52,222 nt of DNA, from the NCBI GenBank assembly GCA_016125035.1, contig WGMN01000010.1, positions 1 to 52,222 of the forward strand, given 5' to 3'. Origin of the DNA: Pseudomonadota bacterium. Its GTDB lineage: Bacteria; Pseudomonadota; Alphaproteobacteria; UBA2136; UBA6156. Position 1 is the first letter of the stretch, and each line of letters starts with the position of its first letter. Shown one piece after another: positions 8,006-15,613 of the stretch. The translations under genes were made by a program, and so were the position numbers. The notes beneath the pieces were generated by a model, which was not told where the DNA came from, made no database searches, and saw nothing but the letters and a program-made list of their open reading frames with translations.

Positions 8006-8821
8006 ATGAAAACGCTGTTGAAACGCTTGCACCGCTTTTGGGCCGCCCATGGGCTGAACCCTTTGGCTTTGGCAACCCTGCGCCATACTCCGCGCTACTT
8101 TGGCGACATGCTGCGTTATATGCGGCACCCCCGCGCGGACGAGGCCTTTAAGCTGGAGTGGCGTTGCCTTTACCCCATTTTAGGCGACCGTGAGGATGCC
8201 GCAGGTGTGACGCGCAGCCATTATTTTATCCAGGACCTGTACATGGCCCGCCGCGTGCTGGCCAGGCCGCCGCAGCGGCATGTGGATGTGGGGTCACGCA
8301 TTGATGGGTTTGTGGGGCACCTGCTGGCTGCCGGGGTGCAGGTGGAGGTGGTGGATATACGTCCGCTGGATGCCTGCCCGCAGGGCCTGAGCTTTGTGCA
8401 GGACGATGCCACCACCTTGGCCAGCCTTGCCGATGGCAGCGTGGCCAGCCTGAGCAGCCTGCATGTGACCGAGCACTTTGGGCTTGGCCGCTACGGAGAC
8501 CCGATTGAGCCGCGGGCGTGGCGCGACTTTTTGGCCAGCATGGCGCGTGTGTTGGAAGTTGGGGGACGTTTGTACTTTAGCACGCCGATGGGGCGGCAGC
8601 GGGTGGAATTTAATGCCCACCGCGTGTTTTCGCCGGCATTGATATTGGAAGAATTTGCGCGCCTGGGGCTGCAGGTGGTGGAGCAGGCGGTGATTACCAC
8701 CGGCGGAGACCTGGTGGCCCCCGCCGACCCGCGCGACTACGCGGGAGAAGAGTATGGCTGCATTTTACTGGTGTTGACCAAGCCTGCCGTTAAGCGGAAG
8801 CCAGTTGCGAAAAGTCGGTGA
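8006..8821 (+). CDS. DUF268 methyltransferase-like protein
   Basis: A 271-aa protein that matches the DUF268 family: HVDVGSRIDGFVGHLLA near residue 92 resembles a SAM-binding motif I, VEVVDIRPL the acidic end of strand 2, SSLHVTEHFGLGRYGDPI near 151-168 is the most diagnostic block, and a late FNAHRVFSP block follows the VLEVGGRLYFSTP strand. It probably acts on a sugar or lipid in the cytoplasm. The ATG at 8006 has AGAAGA seven bases upstream; longer starts lack that. It is divergent from the flippase and its last 32 bases overlap the convergent WD40 gene. Confidence 0.7.
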   Translation: MKTLLKRLHRFWAAHGLNPLALATLRHTPRYFGDMLRYMRHPRADEAFKLEWRCLYPILGDREDAAGVTRSHYFIQDLYMARRVLARPPQRHVDVGSRIDGFVGHLLAAGVQVEVVDIRPLDACPQGLSFVQDDATTLASLADGSVASLSSLHVTEHFGLGRYGDPIEPRAWRDFLASMARVLEVGGRLYFSTPMGRQRVEFNAHRVFSPALILEEFARLGLQVVEQAVITTGGDLVAPADPRDYAGEEYGCILLVLTKPAVKRKPVAKSR

Positions 8822-9863
8822 GGGTGAGGTGGCCGGATTCGTCGGCCAGGGTGAGCAGCAGGCCATCCGGCGACCAGGCGAGGTGGGTGATGGGTGTTGG
8901 GTGTTGAGTGTTGGGTGTTGGCGGGGCCTTGAGCAGGATGGATTGGTTGGATTGGGTGTTGGCGAGCAGGGCCAGGCCGTCGGTATAGCCCACCGCGGCG
9001 AAGGGGCCCTTGGGGTGCATGGCGACGCTGGTGACCAGCATGCCGCCGGTGCCGCTATCTGCCACCACCTGGGCCTGGGTGCCTGCCGGGCCTTTGAGTT
9101 TGTCTTTAAAGCTCCACAGCGGTACGCCGCTGCCGCCGTTGGTGGCGAGGAGCTGGCCGTCATGGCTCCAGGAAAACTGGCTGATGGGGCCGGGGTAGCC
9201 GCGCATTTGCAGATCCAGCCCATCCGACAGGCGCCAGAGGTGGATGGCTTGCTCTTGCATTGCCGAGATGAGCCATTTGCCATCTACGCTATAGGTGAGC
9301 GCCAGGTGCGAGCCTTTCCACTCCAGCGTGCGGGGTGGGTTTTTGGGCGCGGCGAGATCGAGGATGGTGGTGCCGTTGTAGTGGCTGGCGGCGACGCGGC
9401 GGCCGATGGGCGATGCGGCCAGCCCGCCGATGGAGGAGGCGAGTTGGCTGGTGAATTTGACCTCTCCATGCGGCAGCGAGAGCGCGGTGAGGGTGCGGCC
9501 GCTGGCGGCGAGGAGGAGATCGGCATGCGCGGAGTAGGCCAGGTGCTCGGTGAAGGGGGTTGGCAGCGTGGCGAGGAGGGTGGTTTCCCCCTGCGGAGTG
9601 GTGAGGTGGAGCTGGCCGGTATCGGTGGCGGTGACGAAGCCGTGCGGGGTGGACACCAGGGCGAGCAGTGCGCCTTCAGCCGCCAGTGGCAGGGCCAGGG
9701 GCTGCGCCATGGATTGCCGCAGCAAAAAGAGTGTGCCGGTGCCGGACGCGATGGCGCAGGTGGGCGGGGCGTCGGTGGCCTGGCTCCACGCCAGGGCGTT
9801 GAGCGGGCCGGGCAGGGGCCAGGTGGTGAAGGCGTTGGCGGGGGGCGTGGGAGAGGTGTTCAT
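8790..9863 (-). CDS. WD40-repeat protein paired with the CobW GTPase
   Basis: A 357-aa protein with repeating beta-propeller blades such as ISQFSWSHDGQLLATNGG and THLAWSPDGLLLTLAD. It starts three bases after the cobW-like stop codon, so the two are one operon; this pairing is common in alphaproteobacteria, suggesting a joint role in metal handling, but that role is inferred. No signal peptide is visible. Between two blades near residues 313-325 the peptide PTPNTQHPTP is encoded by the 7-base tandem array at 8891-8920, forming a surface loop. The gene's end overlaps the DUF268 gene. Confidence 0.75.
   Translation of the reverse strand: MNTSPTPPANAFTTWPLPGPLNALAWSQATDAPPTCAIASGTGTLFLLRQSMAQPLALPLAAEGALLALVSTPHGFVTATDTGQLHLTTPQGETTLLATLPTPFTEHLAYSAHADLLLAASGRTLTALSLPHGEVKFTSQLASSIGGLAASPIGRRVAASHYNGTTILDLAAPKNPPRTLEWKGSHLALTYSVDGKWLISAMQEQAIHLWRLSDGLDLQMRGYPGPISQFSWSHDGQLLATNGGSGVPLWSFKDKLKGPAGTQAQVVADSGTGGMLVTSVAMHPKGPFAAVGYTDGLALLANTQSNQSILLKAPPTPNTQHPTPITHLAWSPDGLLLTLADESGHLTLTDFSQLASA
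8891..8920. repeat. Heptamer array (TGGGTGT)n
   Basis: Four units TGGGTGT, TGGGTGT, TGAGTGT, TGGGTGT and a partial fifth, inside the WD40 gene, read in frame on the minus strand. Same family as 10834-10875 and 24381-24411. Confidence 0.85.
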
Positions 9864-9866
9864 GCG

Positions 9867-10928
9867 TTAGGCGATGCAGCTGTAGAAGCCTTCTTTGAGG
9901 GCTGCTTTATCTAAATTTTTGCCGATGAAGACCAGGGTGCTGGTGGGTTTTTGGTCGCCCCAGGGGGTGGTGAAGGTGCCCTCGCTCATCATGTGCACGG
10001 CCTGGAAGACGTAGCGTTTGGGCTCGTGCGCAATATTGAGCACGCCCTTGGTGCGCAGGATGTTCTGCCCCTGGGTGGCGAGCAGATTGGCCATCCAGTC
10101 GTCGAATTTTTCGGGGTCCAGCGGGTTATCCATGCCGAGGCTGAGGCTGCTGATGGCCGAATTGTGGTGATGGTGGTGGCCGTTTTGCGCGTCTTCAATA
10201 AATTTGGGATCGAGCGTGAGCATGTGCTCGAGGCTGAAGGCGTGGCGGCCCAGGAGCTGCTCGAGCGGAAGCTCGGGCACGCCGCGGTTGACGCGGGCGA
10301 TGAGCGCGGTGGGGTTGAGGGTGCGCAGGGTGCCTTCCAGGTCTTCCCATTCAGCTTGAGGAAGTTCATCCATTTTACTGATAAGAATGGTATCGGCGAA
10401 GGCGATTTGTTCTGGAGCCTCGGGTGTTTGTGCCAGTTGGCTGCGGATGTGCACGGCGTCGGCCACCGTGAGGATGCTATCCAGACGGGTTTTGGCGGCG
10501 ACGGTGGGATCGGCAAAGAAGGTTTGTGCCACCGGGGCCGGGTTGGCCAGGCCGGTGGTTTCCAGCAGGATGCCGTCGAGCTTTTGGGCGCGCTTGAGCA
10601 GCAGGGTGATGATGCGGATGAGATCGCCGCGCACGGTGCAGCAGATGCAGCCGTTGTTCATCTCGAAGATCTCTTCATCCACCTGGGCGGTGAGGAGTTT
10701 GTCGTCGACCCCCGCCTGGCCGAACTCATTGATAATGACGGCATATTTTTTGCCGTGCTGCGCGGTGAGGATGTGGTTGAGCAGCGTGGTTTTGCCCGCG
10801 CCCAGGAAGCCCGTGAGCACGGTGACGGGGATAGGAGTGTTGGGTGTTGAGTGTTGGGTGGTGGGTGCTAGGGGCATGGAAACGCTTTCTCTGGCCTTTG
10901 TATGCGGGAAGTTTAGCAGAGGCGTCAA
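9867..10928 (-). CDS. CobW/COG0523 GTPase, metallochaperone type
   Basis: A P-loop GTPase of the CobW family, proteins that insert or hand over metals such as Zn. Visible motifs, numbered from the TTG start: GFLGAGKT at 40-47, the metal-binding CICC at 94-97, ETTG at 123-126, SKMD in place of the usual NKxD near 180, and a His-rich GHHHHHNS stretch before the C-terminal domain. The TTG at 10928 is chosen because a perfect 11-base Shine-Dalgarno (TAAGGAGGTGA) ends two bases upstream; an ATG at 10877 is the alternative. Residues 19-32 (PLAPTTQHSTPNTP) come from a heptamer array at the start of the G domain. It is first in an operon with the WD40 gene. Confidence 0.85.
   Translation of the reverse strand: MTPLLNFPHTKARESVSMPLAPTTQHSTPNTPIPVTVLTGFLGAGKTTLLNHILTAQHGKKYAVIINEFGQAGVDDKLLTAQVDEEIFEMNNGCICCTVRGDLIRIITLLLKRAQKLDGILLETTGLANPAPVAQTFFADPTVAAKTRLDSILTVADAVHIRSQLAQTPEAPEQIAFADTILISKMDELPQAEWEDLEGTLRTLNPTALIARVNRGVPELPLEQLLGRHAFSLEHMLTLDPKFIEDAQNGHHHHHNSAISSLSLGMDNPLDPEKFDDWMANLLATQGQNILRTKGVLNIAHEPKRYVFQAVHMMSEGTFTTPWGDQKPTSTLVFIGKNLDKAALKEGFYSCIA
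10834..10875. repeat. Heptamer array (TGGGTGT)n in the cobW N-terminus
   Basis: Units GGAGTGT, TGGGTGT, TGAGTGT, TGGGTGG, TGGGTGC, then TAGGGGC. Encodes the linker just before the first beta strand of the GTPase. Confidence 0.85.
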
Positions 10929-10929
10929 G

Positions 10930-10940
10930 TCACCTCCTTA
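10930..10940 (-). promoter_or_regulatory. Perfect 11-base Shine-Dalgarno before cobW
   Basis: TAAGGAGGTGA on the minus strand is fully complementary to the usual 16S rRNA 3' end. GGAGG is four bases from the TTG, a slightly short spacer. It decides the start in favour of 10928. Confidence 0.7.
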
Positions 10941-10980
10941 AGACGCGATGCCCGACAGCCAAAACTTGATACCCGATATG

Positions 10981-11006
10981 ACAAAGCCGCCCGGAGGCGG
11001 CTTTGT
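10981..11006 (-). terminator. Hairpin after the autotransporter gene
   Basis: ACAAAGCCGCC, loop CGGA, GGCGGCTTTGT: a perfect 11-base stem between the autotransporter stop codon and the cobW start. Confidence 0.75.
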
Positions 11007-11053
11007 ACCCAATTGATGAACGGGGAGGAGATGTCTGCTCCCGTTCAGCTGGA

Positions 11054-13465
11054 CTAGAAGGCCCAGCGCGCCTTGATTTGACCGCTGTGGCCGGTGAGGC
11101 TGGAGCGGATGTCGGCGTCGTAGTTCAGGCTCAGGTCCACACCGCCCATGGTGGTGAGGAGCAGGCCGGCACCCAGGTTCACGCTGGAGCGGTCGGACTT
11201 AACACCGTTGGTGCTGAAGTTGGAGCCGCCGCCGGTGAAGCGCGAGGTGGTGCCGAGGTCGGTATCACCCATGCGGTAGATGTACTTGGCGTGCACGGAG
11301 GGCTTGAAGGTGCCGCCGTTTTCCATCGGCATGGCGTAGGCCACTTGGCCGCCCAGGCCAGCATCGAGGGTGTTCATGCTGTCCGGGTTGACGTAGAGGC
11401 TGGCACCGCCGGCGCCGGACTCGGTGTAGCTGTCCATGTTGAGGTAGTTATATTGCAGGCTGGCCATCGGGGTGACGGTGAAGGCATCCACCGCCATGTC
11501 CTTACCGGCTTCAACCTTGGCGCCCGCTTGCCAGCCGTTGAAGTCGGCGCTGGCTTTGCCCACGCCGAGGACCGTGCGGTCGGTGCTGTAGTTGTTGTAG
11601 CCCAGGTTGACCTGGCCGTTGACGAACATGCCTTGGTCGAGCACGCGGCTGCCGTAGAGAGTGCCGACGTAGCTGTCGATATCGGTGCTGGCACCGCCGG
11701 AGGCGTTGGAATCCACCGTGCCGTGACCGTAGCTGAAGGACGCCCCAGTGGTGTAGCCGGGCATCATGTCTTCGGTATCAAAGCCGAAGGTGGCGCCGGC
11801 GCCGTTGGCGTCGTAGCCGCTGGCACCCTTTTTGTCATCCTGGCTGATGGTGCTGCCGAAGCCTTCCACCCACATGTGGCGGGAAGCCATCATGCTGCCG
11901 GTGGCAACGCCGCTGAGCGAAGAGCCGCGCAGCATGGCCAGGCGGTTGCTGATCTGGTTACCGGTGGCAATGCTGGTACCGATGCTGGCTTCACCCGCGC
12001 CGTCGATGTTCGGGGCCAGGGATTCCAGCACGTTTTGCACGCCGGCCGCGGTGCTTTGCTGGCCGATGAGGCTTTGCACCGTGTACAGGGTGTTGCTGGC
12101 GTTGGAACCGAGCACATCCAGCGCGTTGGCGATGGCCTTGCTGGTCTCGCCCTGGACCACACTGGAGGTGGACACGCGGCCGACGGTGAGGGACACGCCG
12201 TTGTTGCCGTTGGAGGCGACGCTGAAGCGGTACACACCGGTTTGGCTGGCGGTAAGCGCACCCAGGTTGGTGGGGGCGTTGGCGTTATCCACGATGGTGA
12301 ACTGGGTGCCCGAGGCGATATAGCCCGAGGTGTTAGCCACGTTGATGGTATAGCTGGTGGTGGTGAGCGTGGGGCCCGCGCCGGTGCTGCTGATGGTACC
12401 GATGGTACGGGAAGTGCCCAGGTCCAGCACGTATTTGCCGCCGTCGGCGATGGTGCCGGCGGTGACGTTCTTGCCCGCAGCGATTTCCATGGTGCCGGCG
12501 TTGGTAAGCGCGCCAGACATGGTGATGGAGTTGCTGACGTTCATGCGGCCGGTGCTGTTGATGCTAACCGCGGCCAGGGCGTTGTCGAAGGTGTTGCGCA
12601 CGTTCATGGTGGTGTTGGACACGCCCAGAGTTTCCAGCCCGGTGATGTCACCCTTGGTGGTAAAGGCTTGGGTGCCGGAGATGTACAGAGCGTCGGCACC
12701 GCCGCCAAAGGCCAGGCTGCCGGAGACGTTGGCGTTGACCAGCGTCATGATGTCGGCAGAGCCGTTGCCGGTGTAAGCCGCGCCGCTGTCGACCTTAAGG
12801 GTACCGCTGTTGATGGTGATGCTGTTGGCACCGTTGCCCATGCTCATGGCGCCGTAAACCGTACCGCCGTTGTTGATGGTGATGGTGTTGCCGCCGGCGC
12901 CGCCGCTGACCGCACCGGTAACCGTGCCGCCGCTAACGGTGAAGGTGTTGGCACCCGCGCCCAGCGCAACCGCACCAGTGATGGTGCCGCCGCTGTTGGT
13001 GAGGGTGTCATCACCGGCGCCGAGGGTAACGGAACCGCTGATGGAGCCGACGTTGTTGATGGTGACGCCCGCAGCGGTACCGTTGGAGAGGTCTACCGCG
13101 GCAGTGTTGCCGCCGACAGCCGCGATGGTGCCGGAGTTGTTGATGACGATGGCCGCGTTGGTGACGGTGGCATCGGCGCCGACGTTGGACGAAGAAATGG
13201 TTGCGCCACCAGGACCGGCACTGATGATACCGCCGGTGCTGACCGAAATGATGTTATCGCCAACTTGGTCGCTGGAAATGGTGATGGCCGGGCCAGCAGC
13301 AGCAACGATGCTGCCGATGCCGGTGACCTGGATACCGCCGGTGGTGGTGGAGGTGGCAAGGGCCGTGGTGGTTGACGTGGCAATGGCTGCGGCGGCGTGC
13401 GACGTGGCAGCGAAAGCGACCAGGGCGGTGGTTGTGCCGAGGAGCTTGATCATTCGGGTTGTCAT
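11054..13465 (-). CDS. Autotransporter (type Va secretion) with repetitive passenger
   Basis: An outer-membrane autotransporter of 803 aa. It starts with a signal peptide (IKLLGTTTALVAFAATSHA), then a Gly/Thr/Asn-rich passenger of short beta-helix-like repeats built on I-N-N-x-G-T and S-G-G-T-V/I-T-G-A-V phrases (about 50-330), and ends in a beta-barrel domain from MWVEGFGSTISQDD (about residue 525) to the C-terminal GQIKARWAF, whose last Phe is the usual outer-membrane assembly signal. The passenger is probably displayed on the cell surface. The second ATG (13465) is preferred, since GAAGAGAG is nine bases before it but touches the first ATG. Single-gene unit with a terminator. Confidence 0.9.
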   Translation of the reverse strand: MTTRMIKLLGTTTALVAFAATSHAAAAIATSTTTALATSTTTGGIQVTGIGSIVAAAGPAITISSDQVGDNIISVSTGGIISAGPGGATISSSNVGADATVTNAAIVINNSGTIAAVGGNTAAVDLSNGTAAGVTINNVGSISGSVTLGAGDDTLTNSGGTITGAVALGAGANTFTVSGGTVTGAVSGGAGGNTITINNGGTVYGAMSMGNGANSITINSGTLKVDSGAAYTGNGSADIMTLVNANVSGSLAFGGGADALYISGTQAFTTKGDITGLETLGVSNTTMNVRNTFDNALAAVSINSTGRMNVSNSITMSGALTNAGTMEIAAGKNVTAGTIADGGKYVLDLGTSRTIGTISSTGAGPTLTTTSYTINVANTSGYIASGTQFTIVDNANAPTNLGALTASQTGVYRFSVASNGNNGVSLTVGRVSTSSVVQGETSKAIANALDVLGSNASNTLYTVQSLIGQQSTAAGVQNVLESLAPNIDGAGEASIGTSIATGNQISNRLAMLRGSSLSGVATGSMMASRHMWVEGFGSTISQDDKKGASGYDANGAGATFGFDTEDMMPGYTTGASFSYGHGTVDSNASGGASTDIDSYVGTLYGSRVLDQGMFVNGQVNLGYNNYSTDRTVLGVGKASADFNGWQAGAKVEAGKDMAVDAFTVTPMASLQYNYLNMDSYTESGAGGASLYVNPDSMNTLDAGLGGQVAYAMPMENGGTFKPSVHAKYIYRMGDTDLGTTSRFTGGGSNFSTNGVKSDRSSVNLGAGLLLTTMGGVDLSLNYDADIRSSLTGHSGQIKARWAF

Positions 13466-13592
13466 GGGTGACATCTCTCTTCATTTGTTATTAATTGGGT
13501 GAGCGTAAGTTAGTTGAAAGGGGAATGAGTTGGCTAGGGGGAAAACAGGTGTATGCGCAAAAAAGGTGCGTTCAATCACGGCTTTGTGGCGT

Positions 13593-14387
13593 ATGGGCAA
13601 CATTGGCGGTCTGACCATTCCTTTACTTTTGGTTGGTTGCCTTGGAAGTGCGCCTGAACTGCCAGTGTGGCTAAAAAATGGGCAGGGGGTGGCGGGGGTG
13701 GAAACCAAGGATGGGTATACCCTGCGCACGGTGCGTAAGGGGCAGGGAGTGCCGCGGAGGATTTATATAGAAGGAGATGGCCGGGCCTTTATTACCAGCA
13801 GCCAGCCCAGCGGTGACCCGACCCCACCTTACCCGGTGGGTTTGCTGCTGATGCAGGCCGACCCCGAGGCTGATGCCCTGTATATAGCGCGGCCGTGCCA
13901 GTGGCTGCGCGGCGCGGAATGCAAGGCGGGTTACAAGGTGTGGACGCTGGAGCGTTTTACCCCCGCGGTGGTGCAGGCTTATGTAGATGTTGTGGCCGAG
14001 GAGAGCCACGGCCAGCCGGTGGAGCTGGTGGGCTTTAGCGGTGGAGGCTTTTTGGCCCTGCAGGTGGCGGCGCGGCTGGACAATGTAACCGCCGTGCGCA
14101 CGGTCTCGGGCAATGTGGACCCGGCTTATGTGAATGAGATCCACAAAGCCACGCCGATGGAGATTGCGCCGTGGCCGGAGAGTTATGGGCGGTTGAGGGG
14201 GGTGCCGCAGGTGCTTTATGTGGGCAGGCAGGACAAGATTGTGCCGCCGGAGGTGGTGCAGCGCTGGGTGGAACAGCAACAGCCCGAATGTGTGCAGGTG
14301 GTGACCGAAGATGGGGGGCATGAGCAAGGGTGGGTGGAGCGTTGGGCGCGGTTGGTGACGCAGCCGGTGGTGTGCGGCGGGAGATAA
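13593..14387 (+). CDS. Putative lipoprotein alpha/beta-hydrolase
   Basis: A 264-aa protein. Residues 1-16 form a short lipoprotein signal (LTIPLLLVGC), giving Cys at about 16 for lipidation. The body has an alpha/beta-hydrolase pattern: nucleophile elbow GFSGGG near 150, then VGRQDKIVP (Asp) and EDGGHEQGW (His), giving a Ser-Asp-His triad in the usual order. It may act on an ester or peptide in the periplasm; the substrate is unknown. The ATG at 13593 is chosen because it begins the signal sequence; the open frame upstream adds a charged stretch with no signal. It is divergent from the autotransporter and followed by a terminator. Confidence 0.7.
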   Translation: MGNIGGLTIPLLLVGCLGSAPELPVWLKNGQGVAGVETKDGYTLRTVRKGQGVPRRIYIEGDGRAFITSSQPSGDPTPPYPVGLLLMQADPEADALYIARPCQWLRGAECKAGYKVWTLERFTPAVVQAYVDVVAEESHGQPVELVGFSGGGFLALQVAARLDNVTAVRTVSGNVDPAYVNEIHKATPMEIAPWPESYGRLRGVPQVLYVGRQDKIVPPEVVQRWVEQQQPECVQVVTEDGGHEQGWVERWARLVTQPVVCGGR

Positions 14388-14393
14388 AAAAAT

Positions 14394-14420
14394 GGGTCGC
14401 GCGGAAGTGCCGCGCGACCC
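14394..14420. terminator. Strong bidirectional hairpin
   Basis: GGGTCGCGCGG and CCGCGCGACCC pair perfectly across a five-base loop, between convergent genes and preceded by a run of A, which gives a T tract for the minus strand. Confidence 0.85.
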
Positions 14421-14453
14421 AAGTCTGGGGAGGAGTTCGTGGCCGCCGCGGGG

Positions 14454-15527
14454 TTAGCCGCGGCGGAGAACGGGGAGCGGATGCTTCCGGGCCTTGGTGA
14501 TGAAGACCAGGATGGTATCCGGGAACTGCTCGGGGGCCGGGAGTTGTTTCGCCTTGGCCTTTTCCACCAGCTCCATCGCTTCGGCCCAGACCGGGGCTTC
14601 GTGAGGGGCGGGTGTGAAGGTGGCGACGAACAGTTCCGGGTTGGCGAGCAGGAACAGGCAACGGGCGAGGAAGGCTTGGCGCGCGGTGGTGTAGGTGCCG
14701 ACGCTGTGAGTCCTCTTCTTTTCCTCACCGTGGGGGCGTTGTTGCACGCGGGCGCGGAAACGCCCGGTCTTTTTCTCCTTGACGATGCCGGTGTAGCCGC
14801 ACGGATTGGCATACTTCTTCTGACGCTGGTTGGCGATGGGCCAGACCAGGTCGAGCATAGCCATCCGGTTGTCTTCCCGGTTGCCGTGGATATGGTGGAC
14901 GTCACCGCACTGCATGAGCTGGTCAACCTGCTTGGCGACGGAGAGCCCCCGGCCCACACCAAATTGCTTGCATTTGGCGAGGCGGTACTCTGCGTACGTG
15001 TACAGCTTGAGGCGCATGACGGCGCGGTGAAGGTACTCGGTGCTCTTTTTGCCGTTGACTAAAATTGCGCGGCGAATGTAGTAGCGCTCGATCTGGTTTT
15101 CGTCAGAGCCGTCGACTTTAATTTGCCGCCGCCACTTCCACCTGTTGACGTAGGGGGCTACCCAAGCGTCGATCAGTGTATATGACGTTGCCTGGTCTGT
15201 CGGCAGGCAGGTTTCCAGCAGCGAGTTATGAGACTCGGGGTGGAAAGCCGGCAGGTTGCGGCCGTGCAGCGGATCACTGGTATCGGTGATCCACCAGGCG
15301 CTGGTGGGCACTTCGTGGTCGGGGAGGGATTCCCGGACCGGAAGGGCGTCGGCCAGCGCGTCGCCGGTGGCGGCGAACATCAGTGACTCTTCCTCGAGGA
15401 TTTCCTGATGGTCATCGTAGAGGTTGAGAAGGTCGGCGGGATAGACAGAAGAAAGAAGCGAAGCTGTAAGCGTGTCGAGGCGGGTCTCCTCGGCTTGGGC
15501 CGGGAGACGAAACAGCATCATGTTCAT
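14454..15527 (-). CDS. HNH endonuclease with AP2-type DNA-binding domain
   Basis: A 357-aa protein with the layout of free-standing homing endonucleases. Numbered from the ATG at 15527: HNH nuclease motif CGDVHHIHGNREDN at about 207-220, then an AP2-like DNA-binding domain at about 243-292 (GYTGIVKEKKTGRFRARV, then HSVGTYTTARQAF). Residues 1-190 are an unrecognised region with acidic and Trp/Lys-rich parts. GGGAG lies about ten bases before the ATG. Such proteins cut DNA and often move between genomes. No intron or interrupted gene is visible around it, so it may be a solitary mobile gene or a domesticated nuclease. Confidence 0.8.
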   Translation of the reverse strand: MNMMLFRLPAQAEETRLDTLTASLLSSVYPADLLNLYDDHQEILEEESLMFAATGDALADALPVRESLPDHEVPTSAWWITDTSDPLHGRNLPAFHPESHNSLLETCLPTDQATSYTLIDAWVAPYVNRWKWRRQIKVDGSDENQIERYYIRRAILVNGKKSTEYLHRAVMRLKLYTYAEYRLAKCKQFGVGRGLSVAKQVDQLMQCGDVHHIHGNREDNRMAMLDLVWPIANQRQKKYANPCGYTGIVKEKKTGRFRARVQQRPHGEEKKRTHSVGTYTTARQAFLARCLFLLANPELFVATFTPAPHEAPVWAEAMELVEKAKAKQLPAPEQFPDTILVFITKARKHPLPVLRRG

Positions 15528-15613
15528 GACGGTCTCCCTGGCTCGTAGCGAAATGCTTGCGAGTTGTCTTTTCAGCAATAGCACCCCTTAGGGGGTGGGG
15601 GAAGCGAAAATGC

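Noticed and set aside
11003-13375. A 790-codon open frame opposite the autotransporter
   Set aside because: Antisense to a gene with signal peptide and beta-barrel; its Gly/Ala/Val/His-rich content is the shadow of the repetitive passenger codons.
15582-15597. Terminator after the helicase
   Set aside because: CACCCC/GGGGTG can pair, but the stem is short and no T-run follows on the minus strand.
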